From Microbacterium esteraromaticum (GTDB taxonomy: Bacteria > Actinomycetota > Actinomycetes > Actinomycetales > Microbacteriaceae), in assembly GCF_900163815.1 (NCBI RefSeq), contig NZ_FUKO01000004.1:1-56629 (forward strand): a stretch of DNA of 56,629 nucleotides. Direction: 5' to 3'. The notes beneath the pieces are model-generated. The model did not search any database, was not told where the DNA came from, and was given only the letters and a program-made list of their open reading frames with translations. Shown in pieces: positions 24,436 through 33,095 of the stretch; the first letter of the stretch is position 1; the number at the start of each line of letters is the position of its first letter. The position numbers were made by a program, and so were the translations under genes.

Positions 24436-25721
24436 TCCTTGGCTGGAGCCGTGCAGATCGCCGTGTCGACGATGCTCTGGCCGTACTGCTCCGGCGTGAA
24501 CGGCAGACCGAAGTCAGGTGCGGTCGCGCCCTTCGCGGCGGGTGCCTTCGAGGCGATCGCCGCCAGCTGCCAGGCGAGGTAGGCGGCGGGACTGCCACCC
24601 GCGGAGGAGTTGTTCAGCGTGACCGCGACCGTGAAACCGGTCGCGGGGTCGGAGTAGGCGGCCGTCGCGTAGCCGGGCACCCATCCGTGCTGTCCGACGA
24701 GCGAGCCGACGAGGTAGGCGCCGCCGGTCGCCTGGTACCAGCTGGGCGACTTGTCGGATACCGGCAGCGGAGAACCGAACCGCGCGGGCTTGGCATTCTC
24801 CTTGCGCAGCGCCTGGCGCGCTTCGGCCTGCACATAGCGTCCGAGGTCGGTGATGTTCGAGACGACACCCGCTTCGGTGAACCCGATGCTCGACGAGCTC
24901 TTCGTGATGTCGATCGGAGCCGCGCAGTCGTAGCCGCCGCCCTCGGCAACCGGGAAGTACGCGCCCTTCAGAGCCGGAGCCGGTGCGGGAGCCGCGGATG
25001 CAGGCGCAGGCAGCGAAGTGCCGGCGAGCTCGAGCGGGGTCGTCACGTACTGGCTGATCAGTTGTGCGGCTGTCTCGCCCGAGATGCGCTCGAGGGCGAG
25101 ACCGAGAAGGAGGTACCCGGCATCCGTGTTGCGGTACGTCGTGTGTGCGGGCCCGCGCTTCTCGCCCAGGCCGAAGCTCGCGAGCTGCAGGGGCGCCCAC
25201 TCACGACCCGGCGTGTTCAGCCAGTACTCCTTGACCGAAGCTTCGGACGAGCCGACGCCACTGGTGCCGTTGCACAGATCGAGCAGGGTGATGTCGCCCA
25301 TGTCGGCGACACCCGAGACGTATTTCGGCACCGGGGCATCGAGTTCGACCTTGCCGTCATCGGCCATGCCGTACAGCACATCGCAGGTCATCATCCGAGT
25401 CACATCGGCAACCCGGAACGACATGTCGGTGGTCACCTTCGCGCTGCCCTCAGCCGTCTGCGTGCCGACGCCCGTGACCCACTCGCCGCTCCACGGCACC
25501 CAGACGCCGACGACCGCGCCCGAAGAACCGGTCGCGACCATCGCCTGATCGACAGCGGCCTGCAGCTGCGCGGTGACGTCGTCGGGAAGAGCGCCGTCCA
25601 CCTGCTTCGGCGGCGTGTAGGTGAACTCGGGGGTCGAGGCGGAGCATCCGGCGAGCGCCAGGACGAGGGCGACGGCGCCGCCGACAACAGCGCGCGCACG
25701 ACGCGACGAACGAAGGTGCAT
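24432..25721 (-). CDS. Serine-hydrolase (beta-lactamase/DD-peptidase) family lipoprotein, probably inactive
   Basis: 429 aa from ATG 25721. Lipoprotein signal with lipobox LALAGC (Cys26). The fold is that of S12 beta-lactamase/DD-peptidase-like proteins: a VGVWVPWSGEWVTGVG strand pair, the FRVADVTRMMTCDVLY helix, the TTYRNTDAGYLLLG motif (YxN at 196-198), and the C-terminal HGWVPGYATAAY strand. The first catalytic motif, normally SxxK in the position of ADVTR, reads Asp106-Val-Thr-Arg109: both the nucleophile Ser and the general-base Lys are missing. It is likely a pseudoenzyme that binds cell wall or ligand. Coupled to the downstream DMT exporter. Confidence 0.85.
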   Translation of the reverse strand: MHLRSSRRARAVVGGAVALVLALAGCSASTPEFTYTPPKQVDGALPDDVTAQLQAAVDQAMVATGSSGAVVGVWVPWSGEWVTGVGTQTAEGSAKVTTDMSFRVADVTRMMTCDVLYGMADDGKVELDAPVPKYVSGVADMGDITLLDLCNGTSGVGSSEASVKEYWLNTPGREWAPLQLASFGLGEKRGPAHTTYRNTDAGYLLLGLALERISGETAAQLISQYVTTPLELAGTSLPAPASAAPAPAPALKGAYFPVAEGGGYDCAAPIDITKSSSSIGFTEAGVVSNITDLGRYVQAEARQALRKENAKPARFGSPLPVSDKSPSWYQATGGAYLVGSLVGQHGWVPGYATAAYSDPATGFTVAVTLNNSSAGGSPAAYLAWQLAAIASKAPAAKGATAPDFGLPFTPEQYGQSIVDTAICTAPAKE

Positions 25722-25841
25722 GTATCGACTCCCGGAGTTGGACTCTCCGAGTCTAGAACGCGGATGCTGAAAACCCGCCTGTCGTGGCATCCGCGCCGTC
25801 GGCGATCGGCCAGCCCGATCACTCGCCGCGTCGCCCGGGCC

Positions 25842-26636
25842 TCAGAGCATCAGCGTGCCGTGTGGTCCGGGGAAGCCCCTCAGGTGCGCATAGTCGCCGA
25901 GCGAGCGCAGCGCCGCCCACGCCACCACGGCACTCGACCGCGGCTGTTCCGGTGACGGCGCGTTCTCCACCATTGTGCGCACCTCTCCCAGATCGCTGAC
26001 GGCACAGATCTCATGCCGAGTTCGCTCTGCCGCCGGGTCCGCCACGATCCGCGCGGTCGCGGTATCCCAGGCATCAGCCGCGAGCGCCAGCGCGGCCGCG
26101 ACATTCGCCGACGATGGAAACTGCCGCGCCACCTCGCTCGCGGGTCCATCGGCCAGCACGATCTGGGCGTCTCCCGCTCGCAGCGCCTCCTGCAGCGAAG
26201 GGGGCATCCACGGCTGCACGAGAGCACCGGGCAGTTTGCGGCTTTCGATCGACACGGTCTGCAGCGGTCCGGCGGCGCGCAGTGCCCGCACCTGATCCAG
26301 GCCGCCGATCGCCCCGGTGCAGGCGATCAGCCTCCCCCTCGCCTGCTCGCGTGACGTCGGTGCGTCGAGCATCCGGTTTCGCAACGCTTGGTCGGCGAGT
26401 GCTCCCACCGAGAGCAGGATCACGTCCACCCCGGCGTGCAGCAGACCAGGCACGCGCTCGCGAACGGCGGCCTGCGTGGCGGCCTCGACAATGACGTCCA
26501 CGTCGGCGCGCCCGGGCAACTCATCCTTCCGGCCGAACGTGCCGATCACGTCATACGCACCGGAGTCCTCGACCAACTGCCGCAGTCGGCCGTTGATGTT
26601 CCCGCCGCCGAGGAATCCCACCCGCAGATCCGTCAT
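25842..26636 (-). CDS. nadX: Probable L-aspartate dehydrogenase
   Basis: 264 aa from ATG 26636. N-terminal Rossmann motif MTDLRVGFLGGGNING, followed by VDVIVEAATQAAVRERVPGLLHAGVDVILLSVGALAD (NAD-site and DUF108-type block), CTGAIGGLDQVRALRAAG, ESRKLPGALVQPW, and FPSSANVAAALALAADAWDTATARIVADP, characteristic of the aspartate dehydrogenase family. The reaction oxidises aspartate to iminoaspartate for NAD synthesis or aspartate catabolism. No nadA or nadC is near, so the pathway role is open. Confidence 0.75.
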   Translation of the reverse strand: MTDLRVGFLGGGNINGRLRQLVEDSGAYDVIGTFGRKDELPGRADVDVIVEAATQAAVRERVPGLLHAGVDVILLSVGALADQALRNRMLDAPTSREQARGRLIACTGAIGGLDQVRALRAAGPLQTVSIESRKLPGALVQPWMPPSLQEALRAGDAQIVLADGPASEVARQFPSSANVAAALALAADAWDTATARIVADPAAERTRHEICAVSDLGEVRTMVENAPSPEQPRSSAVVAWAALRSLGDYAHLRGFPGPHGTLML

Positions 26637-26735
26637 GATCTGACCATAGGACAGTCCCCGCATGACTGATGCTGATCTCGCGCTACTGCAACGCCGAAAA
26701 GACACGCGGTCGGTCGTGCGAGCAGCTCGGTCCGC

Positions 26736-28148
26736 TCAGACCTCGACCTGCTCGGCCTGCCGCGCCTCCCATGCCTCGCGCATGAATCGGCGCACATCCT
26801 CGTCGACGAGGATGTCTCGGGGCCGCATCGGCCGCGACAGATACAGCCCGTCGAGTGAAGTCAGCCGCGACAGCGCGACGTAGGTCTGCCCCGGGGCGAA
26901 AGCCCCGGAGCCGAGATCGACGACAGCCCGGTCGTAGGTCTTGCCCTGCGACTTGTGGATCGTGACCGCCCACGCCAGGCGCAGCGGAAACTGAGTGAAC
27001 TCGGCGACCACTTCGCGCGACAGCGTCTTGGTCCCCGGGTTGTAGGCGTAGCGGAACCGTTCCCAGACGGCGGGTTCCACGTCGAACTCGTCGCCGTCGA
27101 CCTCGACGCGCACCGAACCGCCCAGAATGCGGGTGACCGTGCCGATCGAGCCGTTCACCCAGCGCGGGGGCTCGCCCTGCATGGCGACATCGTTGCGCAG
27201 GAACATCACCTGTGCGCCGATCTTGAGCTTCAGCTCGGAGTCGGCGGGGTAGTTCGCCTCACCGCGCCCGAAGTCGCCGGAGACCTCGGCGTGCGCGGTC
27301 TGCTCGCGCCCGACGAGCGCATCGAGGTGTCGGCGGTTGATGCTGTTGACGATGTCGTTGCGGGTGGCCAGCGTGATGATCGGCACCTCACCGGGCTCGG
27401 GCTCCGGCGGCGTGCGCGCACCCTGAGTGTTCAGCGCGCCCGCGATCTCAGCCGTCACGCGGCCATAGCGGACGGCATTCAGCATCGCCTTGAAGCCGTC
27501 GTCGGACTGCCGATGGATGTGGACCAGTTCGTGCACATGCAGGGTGGCCCCGTGGCTGCCGAGATCCAGCAGCCCTCCGGCATCCGCTGCAGCCAACCCT
27601 CCGGTCCACACCTTCGCGTCGAAGAACCAGAACGAGCGGTAGTGGTCCTGGATGTAGCGCAGCTCATCGCCGCGGGGCGGCACCGGAGCCAACTGGTACG
27701 GATCGCCGAACATCACCACCTGCACCCCGCCGAAGGGCAGGCCGCGACGGCCTCTCGCCTGACGCAGCGACCGGTCGATGGCATCCATCAGGTCGGCGTT
27801 CACCATCGAGATCTCGTCGATCACGAGCGTCTCGATCGCGTTCAGCAGGCGCCGGGTGGTGTCGGTCTGGTCGATCTCACTCTCGGCGATCAGACCGATC
27901 GGCAGCCGGAACAGCGAGTGGATGGTCTGTCCCTCGACGTTCAGCGCGGCTACGCCCGTCGGCGCGCAGATCGCGATCTGCTTCTTGGTGTTCGCGGCGA
28001 AGTGCTGCAGCAGCGTTGATTTGCCGGTTCCGGCCCGCCCGGTGACGAAGACATGCTCATCGGTGTCCTCGATGAGGCGGAACAGCTTCTGCTGTTCTTC
28101 GGAGAGGGAAGGCAACGACACACACCCATGGTAATTCTCTGCGGTCAT
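26736..28148 (-). CDS. PIF1/RecD-like superfamily 1B DNA helicase
   Basis: 470 aa. Walker A GRAGTGKSTLL (residues about 37-47), APTGVAALNVEGQTIHSLF (motif Ia), Walker B ETLVIDEISMVNADLMDAI, GGVQVVMFGDPYQLAPV (motif III), a middle SH3-like region (GAQVMFLRND...WVNGSIGTV) and the C-terminal motifs LAWAVTIHKSQGKTYDRAVVDLG and YVALSRLTSLDGLYLSRP. 5'-3' DNA helicases of this type help at forks, recombination or G-quadruplexes. A later GTG start (VSLPSLSEEQ) is possible. Stands alone. Confidence 0.92.
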   Translation of the reverse strand: MTAENYHGCVSLPSLSEEQQKLFRLIEDTDEHVFVTGRAGTGKSTLLQHFAANTKKQIAICAPTGVAALNVEGQTIHSLFRLPIGLIAESEIDQTDTTRRLLNAIETLVIDEISMVNADLMDAIDRSLRQARGRRGLPFGGVQVVMFGDPYQLAPVPPRGDELRYIQDHYRSFWFFDAKVWTGGLAAADAGGLLDLGSHGATLHVHELVHIHRQSDDGFKAMLNAVRYGRVTAEIAGALNTQGARTPPEPEPGEVPIITLATRNDIVNSINRRHLDALVGREQTAHAEVSGDFGRGEANYPADSELKLKIGAQVMFLRNDVAMQGEPPRWVNGSIGTVTRILGGSVRVEVDGDEFDVEPAVWERFRYAYNPGTKTLSREVVAEFTQFPLRLAWAVTIHKSQGKTYDRAVVDLGSGAFAPGQTYVALSRLTSLDGLYLSRPMRPRDILVDEDVRRFMREAWEARQAEQVEV

Positions 28149-28198
28149 GATGCCGGTCGCTCGGCTTCATCCCAGGCCCGGATCTCTAGACTTGCGCC

Positions 28199-29272
28199 AT
28201 GATGCAGGGGCGGACGGTATCGAGGCGGCGCGGTGCGCTCCGCGTCGATCTCAGCATCCTCACTCTCATCGGGCTGCTGCTGTTCGCGGCGATCGGCGCC
28301 GGCGGCGCGGCGCTGTACCAGCAGTTCTACAGTCCCACGGCTTTCGTCGAGCGCTACCTCGGTCTGCTGTCGTCCGGTCGCGCGGCTGATGCGCTGCGCA
28401 CGCCGGGTGTCGCCGTCGACCTGTCGCTGCTCGAGAACTCGGGCATCGAGCCGACAGCATCCGAAGCGCTTCTGCGCACCGCAGCGCTGACCACCCTCAC
28501 CGACTACGAGGTCACCTCCGAGAAGCAGGAGGACGGCACCTACCGGGTCGCGGTGGACTACACCGCCGGCGGCGTGGAGGGCAGCTCGACATTCTCGGTC
28601 GAGCGCAACGGCTGGATCGGCGTTGTGCCGGACTGGCGGTTCGCGCAGAGCCCGCTCGCCGAGATCGAGCTCACCGTGCGCGGGTCGGACACGTTCGCCG
28701 TCAACGGCTTCGCGCTCGACCGTCGTCAGGTCTCGTCGCACGGAGCGGATGCTGCGCCCCTCGACCCGCTGCATCTGCTGGTCTTCACCCCCGGGCTGTA
28801 CTCGGTGACCGTGGACACCGCCATCTCAGCCACCCCCGGTGTGAGCGTGCTCGCCGACACCGCCATGGCCCGCACCCCCGTTCACGTGCAGGCGCTGCCC
28901 ACCGAGAAGTTCACCGAGGTCGTGCAGGAGCGGGTCGACGAGTTCCTCGCGCAGTGCGCCGAGCAGCAGGTGCTGCTGCCGACGGCCTGCCCGTTCGGTC
29001 TGGAAGTGCAGAACCGGTTGGCCCCGGACTCGCTGCCGAAGTGGTCGATCGCGACGCAGCCGAAGGTCACCATCCAGCCGGACGGTGCGAACTGGGCGAT
29101 TCCCGCGGTGGATGCGGTCGCTCATATCGAGGCGAAGATCCAGTCGCTGTTCGACGGCTCGGTGCGGGACTTCTCTGAAGACGTGCCGTTCCAGGTGAAT
29201 GGCACGATCACGATCCTGGCCGACGGCTCGGCCTCGATCCGCGTCGGTTCCCCCGATGCCGACGACGACTAG
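28199..29272 (+). CDS. Hypothetical membrane-anchored extracellular protein
   Basis: 357 aa. A short basic N-terminus (RTVSRRRGALRVD) is followed by one signal-anchor helix (LTLIGLLLFAAIGAGGAALYQQF, residues about 21-43). The extracellular part has NTF2/DUF4878-like features (TAFVERYLGLLSSGRAADAL...YRVAVDYTAGGVEGSSTFSVERNGW) and later an all-beta region with a Cys pair around AQCAEQQVLLPTACPFG. Ends in DADDD. Family not identified with confidence; probably a surface protein of Gram-positive type. Confidence 0.7.
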   Translation: MMQGRTVSRRRGALRVDLSILTLIGLLLFAAIGAGGAALYQQFYSPTAFVERYLGLLSSGRAADALRTPGVAVDLSLLENSGIEPTASEALLRTAALTTLTDYEVTSEKQEDGTYRVAVDYTAGGVEGSSTFSVERNGWIGVVPDWRFAQSPLAEIELTVRGSDTFAVNGFALDRRQVSSHGADAAPLDPLHLLVFTPGLYSVTVDTAISATPGVSVLADTAMARTPVHVQALPTEKFTEVVQERVDEFLAQCAEQQVLLPTACPFGLEVQNRLAPDSLPKWSIATQPKVTIQPDGANWAIPAVDAVAHIEAKIQSLFDGSVRDFSEDVPFQVNGTITILADGSASIRVGSPDADDD

Positions 29273-29304
29273 CGGACGCTTATCGCGGTCAGACGCGCGA
29301 GCGG

Positions 29305-31341
29305 TCAGCGCCCGTCATGCGCGGCAATCCGCTCGTCCTTCTCGGCGAGCGCCGCGAGCTGGGCGTTGTACTCCTCGAGCTCGGCCTCGCCCGTGCGATC
29401 GGCGTGCCGGTCACGGCGCCGCTGCAGCCTGTCGTCCGACCGGGACCACTGAATCGCCACCACGGTTGCGAGCACCATCGTGGGGATCTCGCCGACCGAC
29501 CAGGCGATCCCGCCGCCGACGTACTGGTCTTCCATCGGGGTCGCGCCCCAGGTTCGACCCATCGACCCGAACCATTCGGCGACGATGAGGCCCTCCTGCA
29601 TCATGATCGCCACGCCGAAGAACGCATGCATCGCCATCACGGCGATGAGGGTGATCAATCGACCCGCATACGGCAAGCGGTACGGGATCGGGTCGGAACC
29701 GATGAGCGTCATGACGAACAGGTATCCCGAGATGAGGAAGTGGATGATCATCCACTCGTGCCCGAGGTGGTCGTACATCGCCCAGCGCACCAGATCGGTG
29801 AAGTAGAACGCCCAGAGCGAGGCGACGAAGATCCCCGCGGCTACGAACGGGTGGGTGATGAACTTGGAGTACGGCGAATGCACGGCCCAGAGGATCCACT
29901 CCCGGCCGCCACGGGTGCCGTCATCGCGCTTGCGGATGCTGCGCAGCGCCAGCGTGACCGGCATGCCGCTGACCAGCAGCACCGGTATCGCCATGCTGAG
30001 CATCATGTGCCCCATCATGTGCACGCTGAACAGATACTCCTGGTACGCGTTCAGAGGGCCGCAGGTGACCCAGAGCAGCATCAGCATCCCGCCCAGCCAC
30101 GAGAGCGTGCGCCACACCGACCAGCTGTCGCCGCGGCGGTGCAGGCGCACGACGGCGGCGACGTACAGGAACACCGCGAAGCCCACGGCGATGATCCACA
30201 GGATGTCCCAGTCATAGGCGGTGAACCAGCGCTCGAGCGTGAGCTCGGGGGGCAGCGGATTGCGGGTGAGCCGCTCAGCGGGCGTCTGCACGGCGGGCGC
30301 CGTCTCGCCCACGGGTGGTGGGGTGCGAGCGAGTGCAGCAGCGGCACCGGATGCCATGCCCATCAGCGAGAGCTCACCGATGATGAGGGTCCAGAACGAT
30401 CTGCTCTGCTTCTCGCCATTGAGATGGCGGATGAGCTTCTGTCGGTACCAGGCGCCGAATAGCCCCAGCGCGATCAGCAGCGCCGACTTGCCGAGCACGA
30501 TCAGCCCATACGGCGACAGCAGCTCGCTCCAATCCCCCAGCGCCACCATGGTGCGTGCGACGCCCGAGATCGCGACGACGATGAACGCGGCCAGCGCGAG
30601 CGACGAGTAGCGGGCTACGAGCACAGCCAGGTCTATGCGGTCAGCATCCGCTGCCTTCTTGCGTTTTCCGCTCGCGGTTTGCGGCGCTCGCGTCACGCCG
30701 AACCCGCGCAGCACGACGAGCAGCAGCAGGCCACCGAGCCAGACGGCGGCGCCGACGGTGTGCAGCAGGATCGCGTTGACGGCGACCTCGTGACCGGACA
30801 ATTCGCCGGAGTGCCCCTGCGTCGCGATCGGCAGGAACGCAGCGGCCGCGAGCACGGCGGTGAGCATGGTGCCGGTCCAGTTGCGCCACCCGAACAGCAG
30901 AAGCGTGATGACGGCACCCATCACCGTCGTGATCAGCCAGGCCTGGCCGAGAGGGAGCTCGAGCAGGAACCGGCCGAACTGCTCGCCGAACGAGCGATCG
31001 GCGGTGAGCTTCGGGTTGAACGCCGCCATGAACGTGAGAAAGGCGGTGAGACCCGAGGTGATGGTGAAGATCGCGGCGCCGATGGATGCTGTGTCCAGCG
31101 CGACGTCGAAGGGCTTGGTTCCGCTGCGAAGGCCGAAGAGGGCGAGCACGAGCGAGCCGAACATGGCTGCCGCCCCGAGATTGGCGATGAGCTTGACGGC
31201 CGGCAGCCCCCACATGACGATGGGCCCCGGATCGAGCAGCTTCGGGGGCACCGCACCGCCGCCGACCACGAGGGCTGCGATGAGGGCGATCGCAGCGCTG
31301 ACGACGAGCGTCGAGATGCCAGCGAGACGGTACGAGTTCAC
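29305..31341 (-). CDS. CopD-CtaG fusion: copper import / cytochrome oxidase assembly
   Basis: 678 aa with about 15 predicted helices. N-terminal half (residues 1-340) is CopD-like: VMWGLPAVKLIANLGAAAMFGSLVLALF, FLPIATQGHSGELSGHEVAVNAILLHTVGAAVWLGG. C-terminal half (from about 370) is cytochrome c oxidase caa3-type assembly factor CtaG/Caa3_CtaG-like: CGPLNAYQEYLFSVHMMGHMMLSMAIPVLLV, HEWMIIHFLISGYLF and GGGIAWSVGEIPTMV. His/Met-rich helices suggest copper handling. The fusion is usual in actinobacteria and complements the CopC-like protein 7 kb away. Confidence 0.9.
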   Translation of the reverse strand: MNSYRLAGISTLVVSAAIALIAALVVGGGAVPPKLLDPGPIVMWGLPAVKLIANLGAAAMFGSLVLALFGLRSGTKPFDVALDTASIGAAIFTITSGLTAFLTFMAAFNPKLTADRSFGEQFGRFLLELPLGQAWLITTVMGAVITLLLFGWRNWTGTMLTAVLAAAAFLPIATQGHSGELSGHEVAVNAILLHTVGAAVWLGGLLLLVVLRGFGVTRAPQTASGKRKKAADADRIDLAVLVARYSSLALAAFIVVAISGVARTMVALGDWSELLSPYGLIVLGKSALLIALGLFGAWYRQKLIRHLNGEKQSRSFWTLIIGELSLMGMASGAAAALARTPPPVGETAPAVQTPAERLTRNPLPPELTLERWFTAYDWDILWIIAVGFAVFLYVAAVVRLHRRGDSWSVWRTLSWLGGMLMLLWVTCGPLNAYQEYLFSVHMMGHMMLSMAIPVLLVSGMPVTLALRSIRKRDDGTRGGREWILWAVHSPYSKFITHPFVAAGIFVASLWAFYFTDLVRWAMYDHLGHEWMIIHFLISGYLFVMTLIGSDPIPYRLPYAGRLITLIAVMAMHAFFGVAIMMQEGLIVAEWFGSMGRTWGATPMEDQYVGGGIAWSVGEIPTMVLATVVAIQWSRSDDRLQRRRDRHADRTGEAELEEYNAQLAALAEKDERIAAHDGR

Positions 31342-31365
31342 CTATCCAGCCTAAGCCGGATACGC

Positions 31366-31398
31366 CGAAGGCCGCCCCACAGTGCGGGACGGCCTTCG
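31366..31398 (-). terminator. Terminator-like hairpin after hup
   Basis: CGAAGGCCG (31366-31374) and CGGCCTTCG (31390-31398) form a perfect 9-bp stem, extendable by G-C pairs in the loop, 15 nt after the HU stop and 24 nt before the CopD-CtaG start. No long T-run. Confidence 0.7.
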
Positions 31399-31413
31399 AC
31401 GGTGGAAGCGGTC

Positions 31414-31701
31414 TTACTTGACGGCTGCCTTCAGCTTGGAGCCAGCGGTCACCTTGACGCGCTTGCCGGCCGGGATCTTGATCTCGGCGCCGGTCTGCGG
31501 GTTGCGGCCGGTGCGAGCGGCGGTGTCGACCTGCTCGAACGAGATCCAGCCCGGGATCGAGACCTTGCTGCCCTTGGCAACGGCGTCCGAGACGGTGCCG
31601 AACAGCGAGTCGAGAACGCGCGAGACGGTGGCCTGGCTCTCGCCGGTTGCGGAAGCGATGCTCGCGACGAGCTCGGTCTTGGTGATGGACTTGTCAGCCA
31701 T
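31414..31701 (-). CDS. hup: HU-family DNA-binding protein
   Basis: 95 aa from ATG 31701 (MADKSITKTELVASIA); the extra upstream codons do not fit HU. Canonical HU fold: helix pair TKTELVASIASATGESQATVSRVLDSLFGTVSDAVAKGSKVSIPGWISF, DNA-binding arm AARTGRNPQTGAEIKIPAGKRVKVTAGSKLKAAVK with the RNPQTG tip whose Pro intercalates. Lacks the long Lys/Ala-rich C-terminal tail of mycobacterial HupB. Packs the nucleoid. Confidence 0.97.
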   Translation of the reverse strand: MADKSITKTELVASIASATGESQATVSRVLDSLFGTVSDAVAKGSKVSIPGWISFEQVDTAARTGRNPQTGAEIKIPAGKRVKVTAGSKLKAAVK

Positions 31702-31945
31702 GTCATCCTCCAGCGACGAGGAACGTCGCATTCTGTTGGTGTCGGGGAGACCCCGTTGGTCAGATCGACCGCCTCGAATGTACCAACCGTGACTGACTTT
31801 TCCGCGTCATTTCGCGGGTTTCGGGGTCTTTTTTCGGTGAGTTGCGCCACTTCTGTCACATCTGTCACAGAAATCGCCTCGTGAGCCCGCACGCTCGGCG
31901 ATAGTGGCGCAGTTGTGGGGGCCGCAGTTGGGTCCCCACGAATCG

Positions 31946-32010
31946 CAGGAGTTCACACGAAACACAGGAGCGGATGCTGAACAGCATCCTGAGTTTCGTG
32001 TGAACTCCTG
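31946..32010. repeat. Palindromic repeat B, copy 1
   Basis: 65 bp. Outer arms CAGGAGTTCACACGAAAC (31946-31963) and its exact inverse (31993-32010) form an 18-bp perfect stem. The 29-nt centre contains GGATGCTG-AA-CAGCATCC, itself an inverted repeat. It lies 16 nt past the stop of the DUF559 gene. Copy 2 (32963-33027) is on the other side of that gene. Confidence 0.85.
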
Positions 32011-32025
32011 TGGAATGTGCGGTCA

Positions 32026-32853
32026 TCATGCAGCCCGGTGAAGGCCCTGCGCGATGGCCTCGGTGATGACCGCCTGCACCTGCTCCCACTGCTGCATGAT
32101 GTGCCCGTAGCTGAAGCGCAGCACGTGGTAGCCGCGTAGTTTGAGCTGAGCATCGTGCTCGATATCGCTCGAGCGCTGTGCGCCGGTGTGCGTCGCCCCG
32201 TCGATCTGGATGACCAGGCGCTCGCCGATGAGAAGATCCACACGATGACCGTGCACCCACGCCTGGGGCAGCATCGGCACTTTCAGCCATCGCAGACGAT
32301 GCACGATGATCGTCTCCAGGCCCGAATCCGCGAAGGGTCGAGATATCTCGAGCACGTGGCGTGCCGCCGCCGGAAGCGGGAGCCTGTCCATGGCTTGCGC
32401 GTCGATGAGGTTCTGATTCAGCGCCGACTCCCAGATGATCCGCGCGGTCTCGAGTGGTTGGCACTGTGCGACGAGAGCGAGCGCATTGCGAAGGTCGTCC
32501 TCGACAGCATCCGGCTTTCGCTGCACTATCGGCTTCGACCAGTGGACGACGACGCTTTCGGGGACGTGGAAACGACCGGCGCGGGGTGACGCCCCGACAT
32601 GGCGCTGTCCTTTGCTGGGCACCCACAGCCCTCGACGTTCCGCCACGGTCACGCAGCTGAGAACCAGTCCTCTGCGTACCGCGCCGACAGCGAGCCAGTC
32701 GGCGCCTTTCACGGCCACCCAGCCGTTGCGAGGCCTGAAGACCTGTCCCGACTCCTTCGCGCGGCGAAGGGCGTGCGCCGAGACGCCCGCCTCGAGAAGG
32801 ATTCGAGTTCGCGTGATGCCACCACGTCGGAGCAGCTCTTCCACTGGGTCCAT
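32026..32853 (-). CDS. DUF559 nuclease-like protein with AbiEi-type N-terminal helix domain
   Basis: 275 aa from ATG 32853 (MDPVEELLRRGGITRTRILLEAGVSAHALRRA). Residues 1-50 resemble the N-terminal tetrahelical HTH of AbiEi antitoxins (ending FRPRNGWVAV). The middle region is unassigned. Residues about 178-260 are a DUF559/Vsr-like nuclease fold: GLETIIVHRLR, VHGHRVDLLIGERLVIQIDGATH and RGYHVLRFSYG. Candidate metal ligands are Glu180, Asp206 and Asp218, with Gln216 where Glu is more usual. Its role could be DNA cleavage in defence or repair. The gene is bracketed by the two copies of repeat B. Confidence 0.75.
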   Translation of the reverse strand: MDPVEELLRRGGITRTRILLEAGVSAHALRRAKESGQVFRPRNGWVAVKGADWLAVGAVRRGLVLSCVTVAERRGLWVPSKGQRHVGASPRAGRFHVPESVVVHWSKPIVQRKPDAVEDDLRNALALVAQCQPLETARIIWESALNQNLIDAQAMDRLPLPAAARHVLEISRPFADSGLETIIVHRLRWLKVPMLPQAWVHGHRVDLLIGERLVIQIDGATHTGAQRSSDIEHDAQLKLRGYHVLRFSYGHIMQQWEQVQAVITEAIAQGLHRAA

Positions 32854-32962
32854 GCGCGAGAGTCTGTCCGCGCATCCCCTACTGTTCGCACCCAGATCCC
32901 GGCACCTGTTGACAACTCGTCGGCATACGCCGCTGTGCAGAGTGAACCCAACATCCGAAACG

Positions 32963-33027
32963 CAGGACATCACACAGAACACAGGAGCGGATGCTGAACA
33001 GCATCCTGCGTTTCGTGCGAAGTCCTG
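32963..33027. repeat. Palindromic repeat B, copy 2
   Basis: 65 bp. Arms CAGGACATCACACAGAAC (32963-32980) and GTTTCGTGCGAAGTCCTG (33010-33027) pair at 14 of 18 positions. The 29-nt centre is identical to that of copy 1 except its last base, and in the same orientation. It lies 110 nt upstream of the DUF559 start and 23 nt past the rpsN terminator. Confidence 0.85.
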
Positions 33028-33049
33028 CAAAGCGGACGCGCGGGGACGC

Positions 33050-33085
33050 AAAAGGGGCGGAGTTCCGAAGAACTCCGCCCCTTTT
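33050..33085 (-). terminator. Strong intrinsic terminator of the rpmB-rpmG-rpsN operon
   Basis: A perfect 16-bp stem AAAAGGGGCGGAGTTC / GAACTCCGCCCCTTTT with a CGAA tetraloop, 11 nt after the rpsN stop; on the minus strand it ends in TTTT. Confidence 0.95.
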
Positions 33086-33095
33086 GATGCGATGC

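Noticed and set aside
22838..25955. Several plus-strand frames of 250-520 codons
   Set aside because: They are antisense to the membrane protein, DMT exporter and serine-hydrolase-like genes, and their sequences show no motifs and the Arg/Gly/His bias of high-GC shadow frames.
26637..26735. Short plus-strand frame beginning MTDADLALLQRR
   Set aside because: It runs into the antisense of the helicase gene, lacks conserved features and has no convincing ribosome-binding site.
25842..28148. NAD biosynthesis operon around the aspartate dehydrogenase
   Set aside because: No nadA, nadC or nadB gene is present; the neighbour is a stand-alone helicase.
30679..31884. A 401-codon plus-strand frame
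   Set aside because: Antisense to the CopD-CtaG and HU genes; composition is typical of a shadow frame.
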